Origin: Pigmentiphaga sp. NML030171
GTDB taxonomy: Bacteria; Pseudomonadota; Gammaproteobacteria; Burkholderiales; Burkholderiaceae_B
Length of the DNA stretch: 64,000 nucleotides
NCBI RefSeq assembly: GCF_002188635.1
Contig: NZ_NINX01000029.1
Span: 270,829-334,828, forward strand
Direction of reading: 5' to 3'
The notes under the pieces are model-generated. The model had not been told where the DNA came from, ran no database searches, and worked only from the letters and a program-made list of their open reading frames with translations. Below, in pieces: positions 45,085 to 53,155 of this stretch. The translations under genes were made by a program, and so were the position numbers. Every line of letters starts with the position of its first letter. Within the stretch, counting starts at the first letter, position 1.

Positions 45085-45120
45085 CGATACAGTTAAACGA
45101 TATATCGTTTGTGTGTATCG
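45085..45120. promoter_or_regulatory. Symmetric double palindrome, PadR operator candidate
   Basis: The inner repeat AAACGATATATCGTTT (45095-45110) is exact. Outer arms CGATAC (45085-45090) and GTATCG (45115-45120) are also exact, with 4-bp gaps on both sides. It lies 14 bp upstream of the PadR start, as expected for autorepression. Confidence 0.75.
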
Positions 45121-45161
45121 TATAGGCGTTCTTTTCGATATGCAAGCCCCCATGAGGCCGT

Positions 45162-46064
45162 CTAGCCACGCTTGCGCCCGCCCCCGCCTTCATCACCGTG
45201 TTCCAGCGCGAGCCGGACGAATTCGCGCGCCGCCGCCGTCTGGTAGGCGCCGCGCCTTTGCATCAGCACCGCGGTTCTTTCCAGCAGCGACGGCGTGAGC
45301 GCTATGGAGGCGAGGCCGTCCCGGCCGCTGGCGATGGTGGCCGGCAGCAAGGTCGACAGCGAAGTGCGCCGCACGATCTCGATGACCGCGCCCAGCGAGT
45401 TGGCCTCCATCAGGACACGGGGACGCAGGCCGTGCCGGCGGCAATAGCGGTCGATCTGCTCGCGCGTCGCGAACTCGGCGGTCAACAGCACCAGGGATTC
45501 GGCGTCCAGCGCCTTCAGCGCCATCCGCCGCCTTCCGGCCAGGGGATGCCGGCTGCCGACCACCAGCGCCAGCGTCTCCACCAGCAGCCGCTGCGATGCG
45601 ATCTCGGGCGAGCGCACTTCCTCGAATCCTATGCCCACGTCGTACTCGTCGTCCGCCAACAACGCCTCGATGCGCTCCTGCGGCATCTCGCGCAGGATCA
45701 GCGAGACGTTGGGGTGGCGGGCGTGGAAGCGCTCGACCAGCGGCCCGACCAGATACGAGGCGAAGGTGGGCGTGACCGCCAGGCGCAGCGATCCCCGGCT
45801 CAGGTCGCCCACGTCGTGGATCGCGCGCCGGCCTTCTTCCAGGTCCTGCAGGGCCTTGCGGGCATGCTTGAAATAGACGTGGCCCGCATCCGTGAGGCGC
45901 GTCGCGCGCCCCGTGCGGTCGAACAGTTGCGCCTCCAGCATCTCTTCCAGCTGCCGTATCTGCTGCGACAGCGCCGGCTGCGAGACATGCAGCGCCGCGG
46001 CGGCACGCGTGAAGCTGCGGTGCTCGGCCACGGCCAGGAAGTAATGGATGGGGCGGAGCAGCAT
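45162..46064 (-). CDS. LysR-family regulator (CynR-like)
   Basis: The 300-residue protein has the helix-turn-helix [59 protein letters not shown]. The effector domain has [33 protein letters not shown], close to CynR. It is divergent from a deaminase gene with a T-N11-A-type palindrome in the gap, so it probably controls that gene. The ligand is unknown. Confidence 0.9.
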   Translation of the reverse strand: MLLRPIHYFLAVAEHRSFTRAAAALHVSQPALSQQIRQLEEMLEAQLFDRTGRATRLTDAGHVYFKHARKALQDLEEGRRAIHDVGDLSRGSLRLAVTPTFASYLVGPLVERFHARHPNVSLILREMPQERIEALLADDEYDVGIGFEEVRSPEIASQRLLVETLALVVGSRHPLAGRRRMALKALDAESLVLLTAEFATREQIDRYCRRHGLRPRVLMEANSLGAVIEIVRRTSLSTLLPATIASGRDGLASIALTPSLLERTAVLMQRRGAYQTAAAREFVRLALEHGDEGGGGRKRG

Positions 46065-46085
46065 GGACGGACCTTATAAGAGGAA

Positions 46086-46102
46086 ATTATCGAAAAGATA
46101 AT
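46086..46102. promoter_or_regulatory. LysR box between the CynR-like gene and the deaminase gene
   Basis: ATTATC-GAAAA-GATAAT is an exact inverted repeat with the T-N11-A spacing of LysR binding sites, located 22 bp before the regulator start. The same TTATC/GATAA arms occur twice near 59297-59431. Confidence 0.65.
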
Positions 46103-46183
46103 AAATCCGTCTTTTACCTTATTGGTGGCGTCACGTAAGATCGATGTCCTGCCACCGGTCCGTCCTCATAGGGAGACAACAAC

Positions 46184-46651
46184 ATGAACATGCCCGAGCA
46201 TTTCCTGCGCATGGCGGTCGATCTCGCCCGCAAGAACGCGGAATGCGGCGGCCGTCCCTTCGGCGCGGTCATCGTCAGGAACGGTTCGGTCATCGGCACC
46301 GGCGTCAACCAGATACTGTCGTGCGCCGACCCCACCGCCCATGCCGAGCTGTCGGCCATCCGCGCGGCCTGCCGCGCGCTGGGCTCGCCGCGGCTGGACG
46401 GGTGCGTGGTGTATGCCAGCGCGCAGCCTTGCCCGATGTGTCTGGCGGCGATCCACATGACCGGCATGCGCGAGGTCTTCTACGCCTACTCGAACGACGA
46501 CGCCGAACCCTATGGACTGTCGTCCGCGCCCGTGTACCGCGAGTTGGCCCTGCCCCTGTCCGAGCAGTCCATCCACATCGTCCACTATCCGATCTCGCCC
46601 GCGCCGCAGTTGTATGAATCGTGGCGCGCCGCGATCAGCGAGCGCGCCTGA
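46184..46651 (+). CDS. Nucleoside/guanine-type deaminase (CDA superfamily)
   Basis: The 155-residue protein has the zinc site HAE (53-55) in CADPTAHAELSAIR and PCPMC (82-86) in ASAQPCPMCLAAIHMTGM. These features define cytosine/guanine deaminases and TadA relatives. The C-terminal part (YSNDDAEPYGLSSAPVYREL) favours a guanine-deaminase-like or pterin/base deaminase over tRNA TadA. It deaminates a nitrogenous base with zinc-activated water. The divergent LysR gene probably induces it. Confidence 0.88.
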   Translation: MNMPEHFLRMAVDLARKNAECGGRPFGAVIVRNGSVIGTGVNQILSCADPTAHAELSAIRAACRALGSPRLDGCVVYASAQPCPMCLAAIHMTGMREVFYAYSNDDAEPYGLSSAPVYRELALPLSEQSIHIVHYPISPAPQLYESWRAAISERA

Positions 46652-46670
46652 CGGATATCGCGCCGGGCCG

Positions 46671-46859
46671 TCAGGCCTGGTCCGGGAACACGCCGCGATC
46701 GGACGGGAGCGGCGCGCCGGGAGGAAGCGCCGCGTTGCGCAGCCACCGGGCGAAGCGGCGTATCAGTTCCTGCTTGGGATTGTCCCCGCGCCAGACGATG
46801 TAGCAATTGACGCTGGCCGGAAAACACGCAGCCAGCGGACGCACCAGCCGTCCCGCCGC
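46671..46859 (-). pseudogene. C-terminal fragment of a LysR-type regulator
   Basis: The translation GRLVRPLAACFPASVNCYIVWRGDNPKQELIRRFARWLRNAA is the typical C-terminus of a GcvA-like LysR protein. The other roughly 240 residues are absent. The adjoining DNA on its 5' side belongs to a molybdenum hydroxylase remnant on the other strand. It is a decayed gene end, not an active regulator. Confidence 0.7.
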
Positions 46860-46884
46860 CCGACGGCGACACGCTGATGCAGGC

Positions 46885-47082
46885 CTGGCGCACGCCACGA
46901 TGGAGCCCATGAATGCCACGGCCGACGTGCGCGGCGGCAAGGCCGAGCTCTGGGGCCTCACCCAGGTCTGCGGCGAGATCGCCGAGCGCCTGGCGCCGGC
47001 GCTGGCCAACGCGCTGTTCGCCGCGACGGGGGAACGCCTCCGCTCGTTGCCGCTGTCGCGGCACGGGTACGAGCTGGCGTAG
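46885..47082 (+). pseudogene. Internally deleted remnant of a xanthine-dehydrogenase-type molybdopterin subunit
   Basis: LAHATMEPMNATADVRGGKAELWGLTQV resembles a mid-protein motif of CoxL/isoquinoline-oxidoreductase large subunits. It is joined directly to CGEIAERLAPALANALFAATGERLRSLPL, their usual C-terminus. Several hundred residues between the two motifs and the whole N-terminus are missing. The 466-bp stretch 46652-47117 contains only this and the LysR fragment. Confidence 0.65.
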
Positions 47083-47117
47083 GGGACCAGGCTTCCCTTT
47101 CCGGGGAAGCCCACCTC

Positions 47118-47711
47118 CTAGCTGGGCCAGATCGCCATCGCCGCGCTGGCCACCCGCTCCAGTTCCGCACGCTTGGCGCCGTCCCTGGCCTGCAACGACA
47201 TCCCCTGCACGACCGTCGTGAAATACCGGGCAAGGGTATCCAGGTCGGCCGCCGGCGACAGTTCCCCGTCGGCCACCCCCTGCTCCAGGCGCTCGCGCAC
47301 ACGCTGGATCGAGGCCAGCCTGTGGGTTCGCAGGAAGGCCGCCATGCCTTGGTTGGCGGGCGTGCAATTGGTCGCCCCCAGCACCACGAAACACCCCTTG
47401 GGCCTGCCCGGCAGCGTCAACGCCTTCGCCGCGGCCATCAACATGCCTTCGACCGCCTCGCGCGCGGTCCTGCCCTCGCGCAGCGCCACGTCGGTCATCC
47501 CGCCGTCGGTGTGGCGGTAGCGTTCCACGGCCTCGCGGAACAGCGCTTCCTTGCCGCCGAAGGCCCCGTACAGGCTGGGCGCGTTGATGCCCATCGCCGT
47601 CGTCAGATCCGACAGCGACGTGCCCTCATAACCACGCTCCCAAAAAACCTCCATGGCCCGCTGCAAGGCCGCGTCGCGGTCGAAACCGCGCGGGCGTCCC
47701 CGTTCAGCCAT
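47118..47711 (-). CDS. TetR-family regulator
   Basis: The 197-residue protein has the helix-turn-helix RGRPRGFDRDAALQRAMEVFWERGYEGTSLSDLTTAMGINAPSLYGAFGGKEALFREAV. A TetR_C domain follows, with the Cys-containing KGCFVVLGATNCTPANQG. It is divergent from the SDR-MFS operon and probably represses it. TAACGATC occurs twice in the gap (47727-47734 and 47782-47789), a candidate operator. Confidence 0.9.
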   Translation of the reverse strand: MAERGRPRGFDRDAALQRAMEVFWERGYEGTSLSDLTTAMGINAPSLYGAFGGKEALFREAVERYRHTDGGMTDVALREGRTAREAVEGMLMAAAKALTLPGRPKGCFVVLGATNCTPANQGMAAFLRTHRLASIQRVRERLEQGVADGELSPAADLDTLARYFTTVVQGMSLQARDGAKRAELERVASAAMAIWPS

Positions 47712-47726
47712 ATTTCACCTTTTTTG

Positions 47727-47789
47727 TAACGATCGATATAAAAATTCTTGACGCTCCGCGAAGAGGTCATGGATCATTTTATAACGATC
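47727..47789. promoter_or_regulatory. Direct repeat TAACGATC, candidate TetR binding region
   Basis: Two exact copies of TAACGATC (47727-47734, 47782-47789) lie in the gap between the TetR gene and the SDR gene, each in an AT-rich setting. A TTGACG hexamer lies at 47748-47753. The role is inferred from position. Confidence 0.45.
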
Positions 47790-47810
47790 ATTACTGAAAT
47801 GGAGCACAGC

Positions 47811-48551
47811 ATGTCCCGATTGACAGGAAAAGTGGCCCTGGTAACCGGCGCGAGCCGTGGCATAGGCGCGGCCATCGCGCTGCGCCTGGCGCGCGAGGGC
47901 GCGGACGTGGCGATCACCTACGCCAGTTCGCCGGACAAGGCCGAGACGGTGGCCGGCGCGCTGCGCGAGACCGGCCGCCGCGCCGTGGCCCTGCGCAGCG
48001 ACAGCGCCGAACCCCATGCCCCCGCGCAGGCGGTGGCGCGCGTGGTGGAGGAATTCGGCCGGCTCGACATCCTGGTCAGCAACGCCGGCATCGGCTACTG
48101 GAAGGCGCTGGAGGATTTCACCATCGAGGAATTCGACCGCGTGATGGCGGTGAACGTGCGCGCGGCCTTCACCGGCGCCCAGGCCGCGGCGGCGCGCATG
48201 GGGCAAGGCGGTCGCATCATCACGATCGGCAGTTGCAATGCCGATCGCGTGCCGGCCCCGGGCTCGACGCTTTACGCCATGAGCAAGTCCGCGCTGATCG
48301 GCCTGACCAAGGGCATGGCGCGCGACCTGGGTCCGCGCGGCATCACGGTGAACCTGGTACAGCCCGGCCCGATCGACACCGACATGAATCCGGCCGACGG
48401 CGAACGCGCGGACAGCCTGCGCGCGCTGATGGCGCTGGGGCACTACGGCGAGGGCGAGGACGTGGCCGGACTGGTGGCCTACCTGGCGAGCGCGGAAAGC
48501 CGATTCGTCACCGGCACCGCGCTCACGATCGACGGCGGCTACAACATCTGA
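47811..48551 (+). CDS. Short-chain dehydrogenase/reductase (FabG-like)
   Basis: The 246-residue NAD(P)-dependent oxidoreductase has TGASRGIGAAIA (about 12-23, cofactor), LVSNAGI (about 87), catalytic Ser in ITIGSCNA and the YAMSKSA Tyr-Lys pair (about 153-157). The C-terminal FVTGTALTIDGGYNI is the classical SDR end. The start at 47811 has GGAG 7 bp upstream; a frame from 47748 lacks this. First gene of the TetR-controlled operon. Substrate unknown. Confidence 0.9.
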   Translation: MSRLTGKVALVTGASRGIGAAIALRLAREGADVAITYASSPDKAETVAGALRETGRRAVALRSDSAEPHAPAQAVARVVEEFGRLDILVSNAGIGYWKALEDFTIEEFDRVMAVNVRAAFTGAQAAAARMGQGGRIITIGSCNADRVPAPGSTLYAMSKSALIGLTKGMARDLGPRGITVNLVQPGPIDTDMNPADGERADSLRALMALGHYGEGEDVAGLVAYLASAESRFVTGTALTIDGGYNI

Positions 48552-48560
48552 GGCAAGGGC

Positions 48561-49763
48561 ATGGACGCGAACATGAAGGCCGCGCATACCGGCAAGACCA
48601 TCGTGCTGGCCGCGGTGTGCCTGGCCGGACTCATGATGCCCCTGAGCTTCACGGGCCCCGCGGTGGCGACGCCCGCCATCGCGCGCGACCTGGGCGGCAG
48701 CCCGGTCGCCCTGGCGTGGGTGGTGAACGCCTTCGTGCTCGCGTTCGGCAGCTTCGTGCTGGCGGCCGGCACGCTGGCGCAAGAGTTCGAGGGCCCCGCC
48801 CGCACGCGGGCCTTCAGCCTGCTCGGCACCACGTTCGGCGTCGGCCTGGCCTTCGGCCCCATCTGGTCGGGCCTGCTCATCGAACACTTCGGCTGGCGGT
48901 CCATCTTCCTGACGGGAGCCGTCATCGGCGCGCTGGTGCTGCTGTTCGGCGTGCCGCGCATGCGCGAGACGCGCGATCCCGACGCGCGAGGCATGGACGG
49001 CTGGGGCACCCTGACCTTCACCGTCGCCTTGTCCCTGCTGATCTTCGGTATCGTCACCGGTCCGCAGTACGGCTGGACCGGCACGGCCACGCTCGCGCTG
49101 CTGGGCGCGGCGCTCGCCATGCTGGCGGCCTTCGTCGCCATCGAACTGAAGCGGGCCCGCCCGATGCTCGACCTCTCGCTGTTCCGCTATCCGCGCTTCG
49201 TGGGCGTGCAACTGCTGCCCCTGGCGACCGCCGTGTGCTATGTCGTCCTGCTGATACTGCTCCCGATAGGCTTCATCGGCGTGGAGGGCTACTCCGAACT
49301 GAAGGCCGGCATGATGATGATTCCGCTCTCGCTGCCCATGGCCATCGTCCCCTTCCTGGCCGGGCTGCTGGCGCGCAGGTATCCCGCCGGCGCCCTCTCG
49401 GCCGGAGGCCTGGTGATAGCCGCGGCGGGCCTGGCCTGGCTGGCCACGATGCCGGTGGGGCAGCAATCGATGGCCATCATCTGGCCGATGCTGCTGATAG
49501 GTATCGGCACGGGCTTGCCATGGGGCTTGATGGATGACCTTTCGGTCAGCGTCGTGCCCAAGGAACGCGCCGGCATGGCGACCGGCATCTTCTCGACCAT
49601 GCGGCTGGCCGGCGAAGCGGTGGCGCTGGCGGCAGCGGCGGCGTTGCTGCTGGCGCTGGCGGCGCTTACCGTCGCCGCGGCGCTGGCTGCCTGGCTGCTG
49701 CTCAGTCCCGCCACGTCAGGCAAAGGGGTCCGAGCCGATGCGTGCACCACCCACGGCGCGTGA
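48561..49763 (+). CDS. MFS transporter with an apparent deletion of two membrane helices
   Basis: The 400-residue DHA2-type MFS protein has a normal start (TM1-TM2, to VLAFGSFVLAAGTLA). It then continues directly with QEFEGPARTRAFSLLGTTFGVGLAFGPIWSGLLIEHFGWRSIF. Family members have about 55-60 residues between these points: motif A (GxLaDrxGrr) and TM3-TM4. That segment is missing in frame. The reading frame is intact, so a product may be made, but proton-coupled transport is doubtful. It lies 9 bp after the SDR gene in the same operon. Confidence 0.82.
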   Translation: MDANMKAAHTGKTIVLAAVCLAGLMMPLSFTGPAVATPAIARDLGGSPVALAWVVNAFVLAFGSFVLAAGTLAQEFEGPARTRAFSLLGTTFGVGLAFGPIWSGLLIEHFGWRSIFLTGAVIGALVLLFGVPRMRETRDPDARGMDGWGTLTFTVALSLLIFGIVTGPQYGWTGTATLALLGAALAMLAAFVAIELKRARPMLDLSLFRYPRFVGVQLLPLATAVCYVVLLILLPIGFIGVEGYSELKAGMMMIPLSLPMAIVPFLAGLLARRYPAGALSAGGLVIAAAGLAWLATMPVGQQSMAIIWPMLLIGIGTGLPWGLMDDLSVSVVPKERAGMATGIFSTMRLAGEAVALAAAAALLLALAALTVAAALAAWLLLSPATSGKGVRADACTTHGA

Positions 49764-49858
49764 ATCCGGGCGCGCGAATCCGGGCGCGGCGGGAGAGGGA
49801 ACCGGCTGCTGCCCAGCCCCGGCTGCATCCCGCGCCCCTGCCTCAGAAGCGGTGAAGA

Positions 49859-50239
49859 ATGCCGACCGCGTACACCTTGCTGTTGAAACCGCTGTCGGAT
49901 GTCGTCCCGCTGACGTCCTACACCTTTACCTTCGACGGCTCCGGCGGCGTTGCAGGCTTCGGCAAGGGACAGGCCTCGGTAGTCCTTTCCGGACCGCCCG
50001 AGGGCGCGACGCAACTCAGCTATACCGCACAGGCGCAGGTCGGCGGAAAAATCGCCCAGGTGGGCGCTCGCCTGATCGACGGCGTGGCCAGGAAACTGGC
50101 CGACGAGTTCTTCTCGCGCTTCAAGACCGCTCTCGAACCGGCCTCGCAAGAAGCGCCCACCGAAGCGGTCGAGGAAGACGCCGAGCAATCCGGTCAACCG
50201 CCCACGGCCTCGCCGGCCTGGAAATTCTGGCGGTCGTAG
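49859..50239 (+). pseudogene. 5'-truncated CoxG-like (SRPBCC) gene
   Basis: The 126-residue frame contains LSDVVPLTSYTFTFDGSGGVAGFGKGQASVVLSGPPEGATQLSYTAQAQVGGKIAQVGARLIDGVARKLADEFF. This is the C-terminal two thirds of CO-dehydrogenase subunit G-like proteins. The first 70 or so residues are missing, and the preceding 95 bp do not encode them in any frame. CoxG-type genes accompany molybdenum hydroxylases, which links it to the remnant at 46885-47082. A shortened protein could still be made from 49859. Confidence 0.7.
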
Positions 50240-50422
50240 CTGCGGATGACCGTGCCGGGATCCTGCCGTACGCTCAGACGTTAAACAGCGATTGTGACTG
50301 CAAGTCATTGAATGAACAGTTCACCATGCTGCTCCATTAAAAAATATACTCATGTTTGTACTCAAAAAACTCAGCATTGAGTACGTTCAACCCTGATCTG
50401 GCGCCGTTGCGCCGGCTCGGAT

Positions 50423-51646
50423 TCAACTTTCCAGACGCCTGCGACAGGTATCAATGGTGGATTTTATCTGCTGCGCCAACATCTGCCTGATCGGAACACG
50501 CTCAAATCGCTCACCCAATGAGCTTGCCTGCGGCAGCATCCGGTCGATGACCTCTTCCACCCGCTTCCTTGGGATGCCACCTTCCTCCGCCAGACGCAAT
50601 AAATGCCGGCGTTCGATGGCAGCACCTTCGCCGCAAACGTCCAGGTGATGCTGGCCCATCGGGCCTTCACTGAAGGTCAGGTCGAATGCCGGTGCCAGAC
50701 GCCAGCGCCGGTCAGGCCCGAGACGCCACGCGAAATTCTTGGGATGGTCGTCACGGTTGTGGAAAAGCACATTGAAGACGACTCGTGCGTAGGCTTTCTC
50801 CACTTCGCGCTCGTCGCGCGTCAGGAAACGGGTAGCCCGCAGGAAGGCGGTGTAGTCGGTGGCACCGGGCAGGCGAAAATCCACTTGCAACAATCCCGCC
50901 AGACTGTGCACCGGGACGCGTTGCCCTCCCTCCCGGTCGAAGCGCGCGACGCCGAAGGCGGCCAGTTCGGGGCCAAGGTCGAACCAGCGACTTTCGGGCA
51001 CATCCAGTCCGCAATCCCGAGCCAGTTCGGCATAGAGCTGCTCGATGACGCAAACCTCCTTGTGTTCGTTCTGCGCCGGGAATTTGACCAGCCAGGGACT
51101 GCCGGACGCATCCGGACGGGTGCTGACTTGCCCGGTCGTTGCGTCGTACTGCACCAAGGCCTTGGGCCTGGCCCCTTGCGGTGAGCCGCCGATGAGCGCT
51201 AGCTCGCGCAGGGCTGCCCCCGCCTCGCCCGCGAGCGCGAGACGGCTTTGCTCGGCCAGCGCCAGCAAGGACCAGTCGGGCTCGTGGGCGCCGGCGTCGC
51301 TTGCCGGAACGAAGCGCAACGCGCCCATCGCGCGCTCACCAATGAAGGCCAGGCGGTCCAGCGGCCCGGGATGGCGCAAGCCGTGTTGACGGAACAAGCG
51401 ATCCATCAGCAGCAAACCCCAGCCGTCCGGCAGACTGTCGGCGATCAGGCCCGGAAGGCGATGCAAATGGGTCGGAAAACTACCGTAGGCATCCGCACGC
51501 AGCTTGAGGTGCAAGGGCGACAGTTCCAAGCCCTGAGACAGAGCTTCGGGAGAATATTCGAAGAGCAGGGATTGACCGTCATCGGCTAAGCGTCCCAACG
51601 GCCAGTCTTCTCCCCAGCCGCAATAATGCACGGTAAGCAGCTTCAT
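50423..51646 (-). CDS. hipA: HipA-family toxin kinase
   Basis: The 407-residue serine/threonine kinase-fold protein has a Gly-rich loop GGSPQGARPKALV (about 153) and the nucleotide/anchor region WLVKFPAQNEHKEVCVIEQLYAELARDCGL. The catalytic motif is FNVLFHNRDDHPKNFAW (about 289-305) and the metal-binding motif is APAFDLTFS. HipA phosphorylates glutamyl-tRNA synthetase or a related target and causes growth arrest. It overlaps the antitoxin gene by 4 bp, with the usual antitoxin-first order. Confidence 0.92.
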   Translation of the reverse strand: MKLLTVHYCGWGEDWPLGRLADDGQSLLFEYSPEALSQGLELSPLHLKLRADAYGSFPTHLHRLPGLIADSLPDGWGLLLMDRLFRQHGLRHPGPLDRLAFIGERAMGALRFVPASDAGAHEPDWSLLALAEQSRLALAGEAGAALRELALIGGSPQGARPKALVQYDATTGQVSTRPDASGSPWLVKFPAQNEHKEVCVIEQLYAELARDCGLDVPESRWFDLGPELAAFGVARFDREGGQRVPVHSLAGLLQVDFRLPGATDYTAFLRATRFLTRDEREVEKAYARVVFNVLFHNRDDHPKNFAWRLGPDRRWRLAPAFDLTFSEGPMGQHHLDVCGEGAAIERRHLLRLAEEGGIPRKRVEEVIDRMLPQASSLGERFERVPIRQMLAQQIKSTIDTCRRRLES

Positions 51647-51954
51647 GATGTTCTCTTACGCGGCGCACGCTGGCGGCGGCTGACAAGGTCCACCTGCTCC
51701 ATCTGGGCGATGGATTGCCGTTTGAGCACGAAGAGATCGTCCAGCGCCTCCAGCAAGCCAAGTGCCTGCGCAACGCGGACCAGCGTTTCCAGCGAGCACT
51801 GGCCGTCGCTTTCGAGTTTGCGCAACGCCCCCAGCGACAACCCGGCCATCTGCGCCAGTTCACGCTGCGTAAGCGATTGGGCAAGCCGCTGCTCCCGCAG
51901 ACGAGCACCCAGCGCGTGCAGGATCTCAGCGGGAGTCGAGAGATGAAAAGTCAC
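51643..51954 (-). CDS. hipB: HipB-type XRE antitoxin
   Basis: The 103-residue protein has an XRE helix-turn-helix (LGARLREQRLAQSLTQRELAQMAGLSLGALRKLESDGQCSLETLVRVAQALGL). A C-terminal tail rich in Arg/Lys follows. The gene directly precedes and overlaps hipA (ATGA). It should neutralise HipA and repress the operon. Possible operator half-sites AAGT(G)CCA/TGGACTT lie in the upstream gap (51987-52008). Confidence 0.88.
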   Translation of the reverse strand: MTFHLSTPAEILHALGARLREQRLAQSLTQRELAQMAGLSLGALRKLESDGQCSLETLVRVAQALGLLEALDDLFVLKRQSIAQMEQVDLVSRRQRAPRKRTS

Positions 51955-52064
51955 TTTTATGACCCTTATCGCGAAAAAGATTGCGTAAGTGCCATTTTAG
52001 TGGACTTTACTTATTCTTGAAAGCAGATGGCTGCGATAGCTGCCGCGAGCGATCATGCGGTGAC

Positions 52065-52098
52065 CATCGTAACGCTACGATAACGTAGCGTTACGATG
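52065..52098. terminator. Perfect 15-bp stem hairpin after the XRE gene
   Basis: Arms 52065-52079 and 52084-52098 are exact inverted repeats around the loop ATAA. The hairpin abuts the stop codon of the XRE gene (52099). There is no T-run on either side, so it may be a non-classical terminator or a recombination/replication site. Confidence 0.6.
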
Positions 52099-52338
52099 TT
52101 ACGGAGCTGGCTCCTGTCCAGCAGCCGGTGCCTCCAGCAGTACTGAAGGCTCCACCCCCAGTGCCTCGGCCAGCTTGAAGATGTTGAGTAAGGCGATGTT
52201 GCGTTGCCCACGCTCAACACCCCCTAGGTAGCTGCGCGCCAAGCCACTTTCCAGTGCCAGGCGTTCTTGCGACCACCCTCTGGTCTTTCTGATTTCTATC
52301 AGCTTCAGGCCGAAGCGTAGTCGGGGATCAAGGGCCAT
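52099..52338 (-). CDS. Small XRE-family regulator
   Basis: The 79-residue protein is almost only a helix-turn-helix: LRFGLKLIEIRKTRGWSQERLALESGLARSYLGGVERGQRNIALLNIFKLAEALGVEPSVLL. It resembles phage/ICE-type or restriction-modification controller proteins. It is divergent from a membrane-protein gene. Inverted and direct repeats in the 143-bp gap are likely operators. Confidence 0.88.
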   Translation of the reverse strand: MALDPRLRFGLKLIEIRKTRGWSQERLALESGLARSYLGGVERGQRNIALLNIFKLAEALGVEPSVLLEAPAAGQEPAP

Positions 52339-52459
52339 ATTTCTCTCTTCTTAAAGAGAAATGACTCTATGAGTCCCCCCTCTATAGGGCTACGCCCGAT
52401 AAGTGCCCGTACTATAAGTGACAATTTAACTCAAGCGCCATAGAATGACCTCTATGAGT
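52339..52459. promoter_or_regulatory. Operator cluster between the XRE gene and the membrane-protein gene
   Basis: ATTTCTCT/AGAGAAAT (52339-52346, 52355-52362) is an exact inverted repeat touching the XRE start. The palindromic ACTC-TAT-GAGT (52364-52374) recurs as CCTCTATGAGT at 52449-52459, both preceded by ATGAC. The paired arrangement suggests the XRE protein controls both directions. Confidence 0.55.
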
Positions 52460-52481
52460 AACAAAATGGAGATCATGACGT

Positions 52482-53138
52482 ATGGCAAGCGTCTGGAAGA
52501 CTGCTGGGATGGGAGCGGCTGCGGGGCTTGCTGTTCCAGTGGCTGGGCTTTCAGGTCTCGCTGCCGCTGGTCTTACTCTGATTCTTGTACTGGCGATGTT
52601 CGGCGTGGGGCCTGCGCGCCTGTCACAGACATCGCTGTGGGGGCTGCTGACCAGTGAGCTGATGCTCTATCTGCTGATTTCGCTGGCGATCTTCACGTTG
52701 TCCTTCCGCTTTCTGGCGCGCTTGCAGGCCCGCTGTCAGGCACTTGTAGCCAAGCTCAACGCTCAGCAGGGGCTGTCATTCGATGCTGGACATCTCTTGG
52801 GCTACCCCGCGCCGGCCTTTCTGGTGTTTGACCGGCAGCATCGCAAACTGGCTGTCTGTTCAGTCGTGGATGAAGCCTGGCGCATCCACGACTTCTCCTG
52901 GCTGCTTGGTTGGCGGATGACCTGGCGCGAGGTCGAGAGCATGGAGATGAACGGCGGTAGCCGTCAGGTCAACGCCAGCGGCATGAGCGTGCCGACCTTC
53001 GAGCGCACGGTACGCGCGAAAGACTTCGCCATCGAGCTGCAAACCGCCGATCCGCAACGACCAGTACTCAGTTTTCCCATGAGCCGTCGGGCGGCGGAAA
53101 CCTGGTGTGCCCGGCTCAATGCCCTCTTCAACGGATGA
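52482..53138 (+). CDS. Hypothetical membrane protein with C-terminal PH-like/DUF4755-type region
   Basis: The 218-residue protein has two membrane segments (about 22-42 and 54-76) and a soluble C-terminal domain. That domain reads YPAPAFLVFDRQHRKLAVCSVVDEAWRIHDFSWLLGWRMTWREVESMEM...FAIELQTADPQRPVLSFPMSRRAAETWCARLNAL. The pattern recalls DUF4755 proteins from mobile islands, but I am not sure. GGAG stands 10 bp before the ATG. No enzymatic motif is visible. The lipoprotein gene follows 17 bp later. Confidence 0.7.
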   Translation: MASVWKTAGMGAAAGLAVPVAGLSGLAAAGLTLILVLAMFGVGPARLSQTSLWGLLTSELMLYLLISLAIFTLSFRFLARLQARCQALVAKLNAQQGLSFDAGHLLGYPAPAFLVFDRQHRKLAVCSVVDEAWRIHDFSWLLGWRMTWREVESMEMNGGSRQVNASGMSVPTFERTVRAKDFAIELQTADPQRPVLSFPMSRRAAETWCARLNALFNG

Positions 53139-53155
53139 CCTCGCGAGGAACTGCG

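Noticed and set aside
46652..47117. A new small gene on either strand
   Set aside because: The frames contain recognisable ends of LysR and molybdenum hydroxylase genes with deletions, not an intact product.
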